From NCBI GenBank assembly GCA_964516325.1, contig CAZFAP010000022.1, positions 1-38,420 on the forward strand: a DNA stretch of 38,420 bases, given 5' to 3'. This document shows, in pieces, positions 25,143 to 33,311 of the stretch. The translations under genes were made by a program, and so were the position numbers. Position 1 is the first letter of the stretch. Each line of letters opens with the position of its first letter. Under the pieces are notes generated by a model. It saw only the letters and a program-made list of their open reading frames with translations, searched no databases and had not been told where the DNA came from. Origin of the DNA: CAZFAP01 sp964516325. GTDB taxonomy: Bacteria; Auribacterota; JABMQX01.

Positions 25143-26687
25143 TCAGCGACCGAGCGCGGCCCGGCGCCTGTGTGCGAAAACGGGCAGTTTCTCGGGAATT
25201 TCCACCTCTGGCTCGGCGGGAGCTCTGGCGGCTTGTGCCGCCGCCCGCCTCTCCACGACCGTGTATTTGATGCCGATGGCAGGGAAAAGCCACAGGTAAA
25301 TACTTGTCAGGAAGTGCGTCCACAAAGGGAAGAGCGCTCCGACAATGGCATAGACAATCAGGATGGCCTGGAGCGCTCGCAGGTAGTCCTGCCAGAACGG
25401 GCTTTCGACAGTTCTTTGTTTCTGCCACGCGAAGATGAACAGCCGCACAAGCACCGCGGTGAACAGAAGTAGGCCGACGACCCCATACTCCATCCAGACC
25501 ACCGCGTAGGAAGCGGAGATAAACGGCTCCACGACTTCTCCCGTACGTGTCATCGCCTCGACTTGCATGAACATCTCGGAACCGTGTATGCTCCCCATGG
25601 CAGTCCGGTACGTCCCGGGCCCCGCCCCAAACGCGGGGAGCCTGGAGTAGTTGCGAAGAACTTGAGACATGACCGGGACCGCGCGGCTTCGCCCCACAAT
25701 CTGAAACGCGAATTCGTCCGCTCCCAAATCTCTTCCCACTTCCGATTCGGTGTTCCTGTAATAGAAGGAGAGACAGCCCAGAAGAAAGATGATGACAACA
25801 GGAATCGCAATCCAGTATTTCGGGTTCTTCAATTTCTCTCTGAGAATGAATGCGAACACCGGCAGCGCGAGAACGATACCGGAACGGCACGAGGTCAGCA
25901 CCAACAGAATCACGTACGTGCCGAACAGGACGGCAGTCGGCCCGTGCCACCGCCGACGCAGCCGGGACAAAACGATGGCGGCAAGACAGAGGAAGAATAT
26001 CCCGAGGTTGTTCGCGGAACCCCCGCCCCATGTCCCCTGAACAATATCGTGGTTACCCCCCATGTAGAGGCGATACTTGTCGGCAAATTCAATGGTCCCC
26101 ATGAGCGCCTGAAATACGCCGATCCCCAAAAGAAGATAAACTAAGCCTCTCAGGTATCGTTCGCCAACGTTCATATTGACGATCGCCAGGTAGAGAATCA
26201 CCATTTGAAAAATGTACCTTTGCCCGATCAACCCGGTCAGCAAAGGAACGCCGTTGATCCTCGCGGAAAAAACCCCGACCAGGAACATCAGCACCAGGGG
26301 CGCAAAAGCGGGAGGTCTTTCGAGCCGCTGCTCCTTTCCCTTCAGGAGTTTGGTCAAAGTCAAATTGCCCATAAGGGATAGCAGTGCCACCTCGTCAAGC
26401 CACTGGAACGCGACCGGGAATACCGGATAGCTGATCAGAGACCCATACGGCGTAGTAAAGAGATACTGCACCTGGGCAAAGATAATCACGACGACCACGG
26501 CCAGTTTCGGGAAGGGGAACACCACCACAAATCCGACAAGGGCCAGAATGGCCGTCAGGATGATGATGTTCTCGGCGGCTATGGAGAGGGCCAGGGGAAT
26601 CAGAATCGCGGCAGCCCCAAGGGACCCCAGAAGGATGAGGAATGCCAGTCCTTGCTTTTCTTCTGAATCAATCGCAAGCCCTGCCAT
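25143..26687 (-). CDS. O-antigen polymerase/ligase family (Wzy/WaaL-like)
   Basis: 514-residue multi-pass inner-membrane protein with about 10-12 helices and a large periplasmic loop. The loop and flanking helices show the Wzy_C-like pattern: TSCRSGIVLALPVF just before a helix, then the loop segment RNYSRLPAFGAGPGTYRTAM and the following helices. These proteins polymerise undecaprenyl-linked repeat units or ligate glycans to lipid or protein acceptors; sequence alone cannot tell the two apart. With a Wzx flippase in the same locus, polymerase is the better guess. ATG 26687 directly follows the TAA of the upstream GT4 gene (TAAATG) and has aaaggtgag upstream. The C-terminal tail is charged and probably cytoplasmic. 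Confidence 0.9.
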   Translation of the reverse strand: MAGLAIDSEEKQGLAFLILLGSLGAAAILIPLALSIAAENIIILTAILALVGFVVVFPFPKLAVVVVIIFAQVQYLFTTPYGSLISYPVFPVAFQWLDEVALLSLMGNLTLTKLLKGKEQRLERPPAFAPLVLMFLVGVFSARINGVPLLTGLIGQRYIFQMVILYLAIVNMNVGERYLRGLVYLLLGIGVFQALMGTIEFADKYRLYMGGNHDIVQGTWGGGSANNLGIFFLCLAAIVLSRLRRRWHGPTAVLFGTYVILLVLTSCRSGIVLALPVFAFILREKLKNPKYWIAIPVVIIFLLGCLSFYYRNTESEVGRDLGADEFAFQIVGRSRAVPVMSQVLRNYSRLPAFGAGPGTYRTAMGSIHGSEMFMQVEAMTRTGEVVEPFISASYAVVWMEYGVVGLLLFTAVLVRLFIFAWQKQRTVESPFWQDYLRALQAILIVYAIVGALFPLWTHFLTSIYLWLFPAIGIKYTVVERRAAAQAARAPAEPEVEIPEKLPVFAHRRRAALGR

Positions 26688-27878
26688 TTATCTCACCTTT
26701 CTGCGGCGAAGCGACCGAACGTAGTCGAGCAGCTTCTCCGCCTGCCTTTCCCAGGTGAACTCTCTGAGGACGATGTCTCTTCCCTGCTTGCCGATTTCTG
26801 GTAGTGCATCTCTTTCATCCGCCAGCCTTCGGATTGCCCGAGCGATGCTTCGTGGAGAATTGTCCTTAATATAGAAGGCGCATGGGGCATCGCCCATGAT
26901 GGCTCGGTGAGCCGGTATGTCCGTAAGGATGACCGGTTTCTCCATCGCCAGATATTCCATTAGCTTCAAGGGGGAACTCATCTCCCACCATTTCCAGTTC
27001 GGAAAGGGCAGTATGCCTGCGTCACAGGCGCTCAGGTATTTGGGAACCTGTTCGTGAGGAACAGGCTGGATTTGTATCACCGAATCCTTCACCCCTTCCG
27101 CGCGAGCCAGTGACGCAATTTCCGCTGCTGCCGGCCCCTCGCCGAGCAGGAGAATCGCAACCGGTTCGTGCCCTTCCTTTTTCAGCAGCGACAGGGATTT
27201 CACGACTTCCTGAAGTCCCCTGTACGCGGACAGCACACCATGATACATGATGGCGAGCTTTTTCTGCACGCCGAGTTTGCATTTTATGCTCTCAACCTGA
27301 GCTGTGTCAACCCTTCGGGGATCGAAAACATCCGTCATCACCCCGGAACTCCACACCCCGATTCTTGTGCCTCTGATGCGGAACCGCGACGAGATGTCTT
27401 GCCGATAGAGGTCGGTAATCACCGTGATTCCGTCATAGAAGGCTTTTGCCAACCATATCGAGACGTTGTATCTCCATCGGGATATGGTATAGCGGATTCC
27501 AACGGTCTCGACGGGCGAGCTTCTAATATCGAGCACGAGCCTCGTGCGGATCAGACCGGCCTTAGAGAGGAGGGTAAGGGGGAGCATCGTCGGAACGCAG
27601 AAGTGGTCCACCAGGATCAGGTCTGCTCTTTTCAGCACCTCGCCGACCGCCACAAACAGAGCCTGCAATTGAAAGAGAATTCCTCCGAGGGGATCCGGAA
27701 GGAGCTGCTTCAATAGAAACGGGCGCGGCTTGAGGGCGCCGAGGTACGGCCTGTTACCGCAATAGCGGCCGACGATTTTCAGGCTGTGCCCGAGGCTGGC
27801 GAACGCTCTTGCAAGCTCCAGCCGGCTCGTCCTGCACAGCGAGCCGAAATCAAGCTGGTTAAACCATACGGCTCTCAT
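26688..27878 (-). CDS. GT4 glycosyltransferase
   Basis: 396-residue GT-B fold glycosyltransferase with an atypical N-terminus (MRAVWFNQLDFGSLCRTSRL). The donor half is clearer: AIMYHGVLSAYRGLQEVVKS, ILLLGEGPAAAEIASLA, then WEMSSPLKLMEYLAMEKPVI as the EX7E region. It should transfer a sugar during repeat-unit assembly at the cytoplasmic membrane. A hydrophobic stretch near residues 70-90 and 100-112 could associate with the membrane. Its start overlaps the preceding GT4 gene by 20 bases and its TAA abuts the Wzy-like ATG. No strong ribosome site, which fits coupled translation. Confidence 0.88.
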   Translation of the reverse strand: MRAVWFNQLDFGSLCRTSRLELARAFASLGHSLKIVGRYCGNRPYLGALKPRPFLLKQLLPDPLGGILFQLQALFVAVGEVLKRADLILVDHFCVPTMLPLTLLSKAGLIRTRLVLDIRSSPVETVGIRYTISRWRYNVSIWLAKAFYDGITVITDLYRQDISSRFRIRGTRIGVWSSGVMTDVFDPRRVDTAQVESIKCKLGVQKKLAIMYHGVLSAYRGLQEVVKSLSLLKKEGHEPVAILLLGEGPAAAEIASLARAEGVKDSVIQIQPVPHEQVPKYLSACDAGILPFPNWKWWEMSSPLKLMEYLAMEKPVILTDIPAHRAIMGDAPCAFYIKDNSPRSIARAIRRLADERDALPEIGKQGRDIVLREFTWERQAEKLLDYVRSLRRRKVR

Positions 27879-29022
27879 AATAGAGCGACTCGAAAAGGTC
27901 TGCGTACTGTTTCAACTTGTCCGAGAGGTCGTGCTCTCTTGCTGCGTAAGCCCTTGCCCTCTTCCCCATTTCGTTTCTGAACGATTCGTCCGTCAGCAAG
28001 CGGCGAACATCCTTGAGCATTCGCGCGAAATTTCCTGATGGAATCCCGATCTTCTGTCGCTGCAGAATCCCATCCGGGTCAACGACAAGGCTCACGACGG
28101 GCGTTTCCCTGAGCCACGCCTGCACGAAGGTGTTGGGGAAGCCTTCTCGCGTGCTGGTGTTCACCAAGACGCTCGCGGCGGACAACAATTCGTTGCTTCG
28201 GTCGAAAGAGACGCTCCCCGCAAACTGGAGATTCCTCACACCGCGTCCAAGCTCCCTCAACTGCCGCCTGTACGACGGATCAGCGCATTCACCGACGAGA
28301 AGAAACCTCGCCGGTAAGTCGCTGCATCTCTTCGCAAGCTCGATAAATAGCTCGGCTCGTTTCAGCGTTTTCATGTTGGCGATCCAGACTACGAGCGGCG
28401 GCGATTCCTTTTTGATTGTGGGTTGCGGGACGGCGTGTCCGCTCTTGATGACCATGCTCTCCAGACCGAGTTTGTGTTTCACGCGAGCCATTTGACCCGA
28501 GCTTTGCACAACCACGACCTCCGCTTTTTTTCGGCCGCGGGAGATCAAGGCGTCCCTGACCCAGGCGTCGAGCCAGAGGATGAGGCGCTTCACGCCCCTG
28601 ACCTTCTCGTCTGCAACCGACCACCGGAACTTGTTCCCTTCGCAGTCAAGACTCGACGAGGTGGACCAGACGAATCTTTTTCCAGGTCTGCTGGCGGCGA
28701 GCGCTGCGACGAATGTGTGCTCCGACCCCCCTCTCTGATAGTAAATGTCGGCGTTGATTCGAAGAAGCCTCCGATAGAGGCGCCAGCACTTCAGCGGGTT
28801 GAAAAGCCTCGTTCTTCTGACCTTGTGCACCCAGATGCCATCTTCGTTTTGGAGCTTTGCCGTCGGCTGCCCACAATCTTCGGTGGTGAAATGGACGGAC
28901 CACCCCTTTGAGAGCATGTGTCGAGCGATGAAGTACGTCTGAATCTCCGCCCCTGCCGGAAAGTATTTCGGAAAATACGTGACGACAAAACAGATTCTGG
29001 GTCGGCTGCTTGTGGTGCTCAT
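27859..29022 (-). CDS. GT4 glycosyltransferase
   Basis: 387-residue GT-B fold glycosyltransferase. RPRICFVVTYFPKYFPAGAE is the N-terminal start with the acceptor loop, and VVWIANMKTLKRAELFIELA opens the donor domain. The EX7E region reads STREGFPNTFVQAWLRETPV, where the second Glu is Gln, as in the enzyme at 16658-17812. I chose ATG 29022 with cgaggca just upstream; the frame is open to 29175, but that part overlaps asnB and has no domain content. It starts 34 bases after asnB and overlaps the following GT4 gene by 20 bases. Donor and acceptor unknown. Confidence 0.9.
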   Translation of the reverse strand: MSTTSSRPRICFVVTYFPKYFPAGAEIQTYFIARHMLSKGWSVHFTTEDCGQPTAKLQNEDGIWVHKVRRTRLFNPLKCWRLYRRLLRINADIYYQRGGSEHTFVAALAASRPGKRFVWSTSSSLDCEGNKFRWSVADEKVRGVKRLILWLDAWVRDALISRGRKKAEVVVVQSSGQMARVKHKLGLESMVIKSGHAVPQPTIKKESPPLVVWIANMKTLKRAELFIELAKRCSDLPARFLLVGECADPSYRRQLRELGRGVRNLQFAGSVSFDRSNELLSAASVLVNTSTREGFPNTFVQAWLRETPVVSLVVDPDGILQRQKIGIPSGNFARMLKDVRRLLTDESFRNEMGKRARAYAAREHDLSDKLKQYADLFESLYYESRMV

Positions 29023-29056
29023 TGCCTCGAAAATGTTCGTTCGCTTCGACGAATCC

Positions 29057-30937
29057 TCAGCTCGGGTGCATCCGGCTCTCGGTTTCCGTAAACCACAACT
29101 CCAGGCAGAAGAGTAGCCAGACCATTCGATAATACCGTCCTTTCCCGTCAAATGTGGACTTGAGGAAGCGGTCAACCACCTTCGGATTGAACAGCCCTCT
29201 CTCCCGAAACCGGCGGGAGGTGAGGAGGCCGAGAGCCGTTTCCCTCAGGTCTCTTGTCAGCCAGAGGTGAAGGGGGACAGAAAATCCTTTCTTGGGTCTG
29301 TGGATTATCTCGTCGGGCAGGTACCTTTCGGCGAGCCTTTTTAGAAGGTATTTCCGTACCCCGTTTCTGTATTTCAGTTCCGAGGGAAGGGTTGCCACGA
29401 ACTCGACGAGCCTGTAGTCGAGGTACGGCTCCCGCGCCTCGAGAGAATTGAGCATGCTCGTGCTGTCAACCTTTGTCAAGATGTCGTTCGGAAGGTATGT
29501 CTGCAAGTCCGCAAAAAGCATCCTCGAGAGAGGATCGCACCTCTCATATCGCCGGAACAGTTCCCGCAGCGCTGCATACCTAACGGAGAAGTCTATCGCG
29601 TCTTTCAGAGAATCGGAGTAGAGGCGCTCCTTGACCAGGTCGAACGATTGCCCCACCGTGCCCTGCACGTAAAGCTCCGGCCCCTGAAGCGAGTAGGTGT
29701 GCAGCGTGTTCCTTCCCTTCAGACCGAAAGGCAGCGCGCGGCTTATCGAGCGAAGGGCTTCTCGAAGCGACTTGGGCATCCTCTCGGCAATTTTCTCGTT
29801 GCGCAGCGCCCTGGGATAGTGGTCGTATCCCGCAAAAAGCTCATCCCCGGCATCTCCCGAAAGGCAGACCGTCACGTGCTGCCGCGCGATCTTCGAGACG
29901 TAGTACGTCGGAATCGCCGATGAGTCAAAGAAGGGCTCGTCGAAATTGGCCATTATTTTCGGCGCATCCTCGGCGATGTTGTACCTTGCCATGTACTCCT
30001 TGTGCTCGGTCTCGCAGCGCTGCGCGACTATCCGAGCGTATTTCCTCTCGTCAAATTTCTCCTTCTCAAAGCCCACGGAGAAGGTCTTGACGGGGCGCCG
30101 CGAGGCCTTGCTCATCAGAGCGACGATCATGCTTGAGTCAATTCCGCCACTGAGAAAAGCGCCCAAGGGAACGTCGCTGATGAGCCTGATCTTCACGGAA
30201 TCCGACAGGAGCTCGTCGAGACGGTCGAGGCAGTCGTCCTCGGAAAAGGCGGACGGCTCCGGGGGATGGATTTGCCAGTAGCGATGAACGCGAAGATTCC
30301 CGTTTTGCCAGATCAAGTAGTGCGCTGGTGGAAGCTTTCTGGCTTTGCGGTAGATGGTTCTTGGAGCGGGGATCACGCCATAGGTAAAGAACTGGTCAAT
30401 GGCATTGTAATCCACGGACAGGTCCAGCCCCGGGCATTGCAGGAGAGACTTCAACTCCGAGCAGATGACCATCACTTTGTCGTCAATATAATAGTCGAGG
30501 GGCTTGACTCCCAGCCGGTCTCTCGCGGCGAAGAGGTTGCGGTTTCTCTTATCCCAGATTGTGAAGGCGAACATGCCATTGAACCTTTGCAGGCATTCCT
30601 CTCCCCATTCCTCGTAGGCGTGGAGAATGGACTCCGTGTCGGACCTCGTCGTGAATTTGTGTCCTCTTTTTATAAGCTCTTCCCGCAGGGGGAGGAAGTT
30701 GTATATCTCGCCGTTGAAGACGATCCAGAGAGAGCCGTCCTCGTTGGACATCGGCTGCTGTCCGCCTGCGAGGTCAATGATGCTCAGCCTTCGAAATCCC
30801 AGGCCCACGTTGCTTGATGTATAAAACCCATCGTCGTCGGGGCCGCGATGGCGCAAGACGTCGGTCATCGCCTTTAGCGTTGCTGGATTGACCTCATCGT
30901 CCTTGTCGAATTTCAGAACCGCTACAATTCCGCACAT
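29057..30937 (-). CDS. asnB: Asparagine synthase (glutamine-hydrolysing), glycan-locus type
   Basis: 626-residue AsnB-family amidotransferase. The N-terminal class II glutaminase begins MCGIVAVLKF with the catalytic Cys2 exposed after Met removal, with RHRGPDDDGFY and FNGEIYN for glutamine binding; the C-terminal synthetase has the PP-loop SGGIDSSM (263-270). Classical reaction: aspartate, glutamine and ATP to asparagine. In O-antigen and exopolysaccharide loci such homologues are thought to amidate uronic acids or similar carboxylated sugars, which is the inference here given six glycosyltransferase neighbours. All catalytic motifs look intact. ATG 30937 has no strong ribosome site. Gaps are 126 bases to the GT2 gene upstream and 34 to the GT4 downstream. 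Confidence 0.94.
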   Translation of the reverse strand: MCGIVAVLKFDKDDEVNPATLKAMTDVLRHRGPDDDGFYTSSNVGLGFRRLSIIDLAGGQQPMSNEDGSLWIVFNGEIYNFLPLREELIKRGHKFTTRSDTESILHAYEEWGEECLQRFNGMFAFTIWDKRNRNLFAARDRLGVKPLDYYIDDKVMVICSELKSLLQCPGLDLSVDYNAIDQFFTYGVIPAPRTIYRKARKLPPAHYLIWQNGNLRVHRYWQIHPPEPSAFSEDDCLDRLDELLSDSVKIRLISDVPLGAFLSGGIDSSMIVALMSKASRRPVKTFSVGFEKEKFDERKYARIVAQRCETEHKEYMARYNIAEDAPKIMANFDEPFFDSSAIPTYYVSKIARQHVTVCLSGDAGDELFAGYDHYPRALRNEKIAERMPKSLREALRSISRALPFGLKGRNTLHTYSLQGPELYVQGTVGQSFDLVKERLYSDSLKDAIDFSVRYAALRELFRRYERCDPLSRMLFADLQTYLPNDILTKVDSTSMLNSLEAREPYLDYRLVEFVATLPSELKYRNGVRKYLLKRLAERYLPDEIIHRPKKGFSVPLHLWLTRDLRETALGLLTSRRFRERGLFNPKVVDRFLKSTFDGKGRYYRMVWLLFCLELWFTETESRMHPS

Positions 30938-31063
30938 TTTGGACAGTGCTCAAATTTCAGACCATTGCCCGCCAGGAAGACAAGCACGCGATAACTCCCG
31001 ATCTCCTCCTCTGGGTAAATGCGGAGGCAGAGGGTCGCAATCCCGCGCTCTCAGGGTCGAGAG

Positions 31064-32038
31064 TCACATGCTTGTTGGCATACGCCCCCTCGCCCGAAGC
31101 CGACTCACGAATCTTGCCACTCGACGCGGTAGCAGACTTATCGCCCACCATTTCAGGAAATACCACGGCCCAAACCAGCCCCCCATTTCTCTCAAGTCCC
31201 TGAGCATCTGGCGGCGCCCGCGCTCCAGAAGGTCATACCGGAGCCGCTGCCGCAACAGCTTGCGATACCAAGCAAGCGACTTTTCTTTCTCGTGTTGGGT
31301 CAGGATGCGGTCACGGAAAAGCATTCCATGGAGCGCAGCAGCCATATCCGTGAGGATATAAGACGAGGACATCAAATTGTCTCCGAGGCTTCTCCTCTGC
31401 CTTGCGAAGGGAACGCAGCAATACGCGAACTTGCCTCGCAGAGCCATCCTCGACCACAAGTCCCAGTCCTCGGGACCTCGCAGCGATTCGTCCATCATCC
31501 CCGCTTTGACATAGTGCTCTTTTCGGAGCATGGTCGTCGGATTCGGCACGAAATTCGTCTCCGTCAGGAGGCGCCGGTACGGTTCATCCACTGTGAACCA
31601 CTGGCCGGATTCAAACGGCAGGTTATGGCTTTTCAGGTAGCTCTCGCCCGGGCTCGCGTCGAGAACCAGATCGCCGAGGGTCAGAATCACCTCCGGGTGA
31701 GCCTGCAGATACTCCGCCTGTCGAGCGAGCCTTCCCGGCAATATCAAATCGTCGGAATCCAGAAACGCGATGAGAGGAGCTCGGGCAGCCAGCACCCCGG
31801 CGTTTCGGGCGCTGCCGGGGCCGCCGTTCGGCTTGCAGATGACGCGAACCGGATGACCGTACGAGCGTGCGACTTCGGCCGTTCGGTCCGTGGAGCCGTC
31901 GTCCACGACGATGATCTCGTAGGGGAAGTCCGTCTTCTGGGCGAGAACGGATTCGATCGCCTCCCCGACGCACTTTTCCCGATTGTACGCGGGAATTACG
32001 ACCGCCACCAGAGGTTCTTCGGCGTTTTCAGTTTTCAT
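31064..32038 (-). CDS. GT2 family glycosyltransferase
   Basis: 324-residue GT-A fold inverting glycosyltransferase. VAVVIPAYNREKCVGEAIES is the nucleotide-binding start, IIVVDDGSTD and KPNGGPGSARNAG follow, and FLDSDD supplies the metal-binding DxD. Transfers one sugar of the repeat unit in the cytoplasm. ATG 32038 with cggaagcc upstream is preferred; the frame remains open to 32170 inside the pyruvyl transferase gene without fold content. Its start overlaps the pyruvyl transferase end by 11 bases. The C-terminal 80 residues are basic and may bind the membrane. Confidence 0.92.
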   Translation of the reverse strand: MKTENAEEPLVAVVIPAYNREKCVGEAIESVLAQKTDFPYEIIVVDDGSTDRTAEVARSYGHPVRVICKPNGGPGSARNAGVLAARAPLIAFLDSDDLILPGRLARQAEYLQAHPEVILTLGDLVLDASPGESYLKSHNLPFESGQWFTVDEPYRRLLTETNFVPNPTTMLRKEHYVKAGMMDESLRGPEDWDLWSRMALRGKFAYCCVPFARQRRSLGDNLMSSSYILTDMAAALHGMLFRDRILTQHEKEKSLAWYRKLLRQRLRYDLLERGRRQMLRDLREMGGWFGPWYFLKWWAISLLPRRVARFVSRLRARGRMPTSM

Positions 32039-33311
32039 GGCTTCCGGACGACTTCTCAATCGCTTCGTCGCCAAGCAATTCGGCCAGGTATGCCGCATTT
32101 TTTCTGGCCATCTCTTTGACCTTCGGGATTCTCTCCCGCAAAACCGCCCTGATTTCCTCTTCTCGCTCAATCAAGCGGCGAAAAACTCTCTGCATAGTGT
32201 CAAAACAAAGCTCACCGACCGGAATCACAAAGTCCTCATTTCCCAGGACGTCTCGGTTAATCCCGCGCGATTTCATGCTGTACGAGAGCGATATGGTTGG
32301 GACGCGACTGGACAGCGCTGCGATGGTGGAATGCGTCCTCGAACCCATGAAGAAGCGGCAGCGAGATATGATGTGTTTCATCTCTCGCGCCCGCAGGGAT
32401 GGATCAACAATGAGAGTCCTGTCTCTGTGCTTGATTCTTTCTCGAATCTGGAGAAAGAAAAGATGGTCATTTCGATCGAGCCGAGCGATGGGGCGCGTGT
32501 CCACGACGTGAGGGACGAGAGCTACGGAGACGCCCAACTGCTCAATTACCCAATCAATGAATTTCACGAGAGCGCCGGTTCGGTCGGACTCTTTTCCGTC
32601 GGAGATGTATCTCCAGAGCATCGAGCTGGCGGAGACGCCAAGCCATTCCCGATTCTCTCCAATCCCGTGCGATAGGGCGGCTGGCGACGCGAGCGGCTCC
32701 AGGAGGAACGCCGGGTCAGCTACAGCGCGGACGTTCTCGGTTATCCCCAGCGACCTGAGATACTCAATGGTCAACGACTCGCGGGCGGTGATGAGCGCGG
32801 TGTCTTTGAGAGCCTCCACTACCTTCCGGCACACGTCAGGGTGCTTGAACACTCCGACGGTCGCCGCCCACACGACGCCTTTGCTCCCTTGCTCTCGGGC
32901 GTATCTCAGAATGTCCAGGTAATATCCTGGGAAGGAACTGTAATCCGTCGAATAGTTATCTCCGCCGACGGAGAGAACCGCATCGGCCCTTTGGTATTCT
33001 GCTCTCAAGTGACTGTGGATGGCTCGCCAATCGCGTGATGGCAAATGAAGCACCCTGCGAGCCGTTTTCATGTACCAGTACGGCGAGCGCCACTTCTCCG
33101 GAGTAACCCTGCGAAACCTCACGTTTTCCCATTTCTTCCCGTACTGCCGGTCGTTCTCCCAGTCGAAACTTATGACTGTGAATGTTGGCTTCTCGAAGTG
33201 TTCGCCCAATAGGCGAAACGTCGAGTCGAGAATCGCCTCACATCCGCGGTTCCAAAAGCCCGCGTGTCCCACGAGGAGAAAATGTCGTCCTGGCTTCTTG
33301 CTGCTGGTCAT
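32028..33311 (-). CDS. Polysaccharide pyruvyl transferase family protein
   Basis: 427-residue CsaB/WcaK-type enzyme, expected to add a PEP-derived pyruvyl ketal to a sugar of the glycan. Seen: HFLLVGHAGFWNRGCEAILD near the N-terminus, DAVLSVGGDNYSTDY, ITARESLTIEYLRSLGI, and the conserved C-terminal MGSRTHSTIAALSSRVPTIS with SYSMKSRGI. Start ATG 33311 overlaps the preceding Fe-S protein stop as ATGA, so the two are translationally coupled; GTG 33332 is an in-frame alternative. The pairing with an F420-hydrogenase-beta-like protein occurs in other exopolysaccharide loci as far as I recall, but their joint function is not established. The donor is probably PEP. Confidence 0.92.
   Translation of the reverse strand: MTSSKKPGRHFLLVGHAGFWNRGCEAILDSTFRLLGEHFEKPTFTVISFDWENDRQYGKKWENVRFRRVTPEKWRSPYWYMKTARRVLHLPSRDWRAIHSHLRAEYQRADAVLSVGGDNYSTDYSSFPGYYLDILRYAREQGSKGVVWAATVGVFKHPDVCRKVVEALKDTALITARESLTIEYLRSLGITENVRAVADPAFLLEPLASPAALSHGIGENREWLGVSASSMLWRYISDGKESDRTGALVKFIDWVIEQLGVSVALVPHVVDTRPIARLDRNDHLFFLQIRERIKHRDRTLIVDPSLRAREMKHIISRCRFFMGSRTHSTIAALSSRVPTISLSYSMKSRGINRDVLGNEDFVIPVGELCFDTMQRVFRRLIEREEEIRAVLRERIPKVKEMARKNAAYLAELLGDEAIEKSSGSHEN

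Noticed and set aside
31292..32119. Open + strand frame across the GT2 and pyruvyl transferase genes
   Set aside because: Antisense to two genes with clear motifs; composition is that of a shadow frame.
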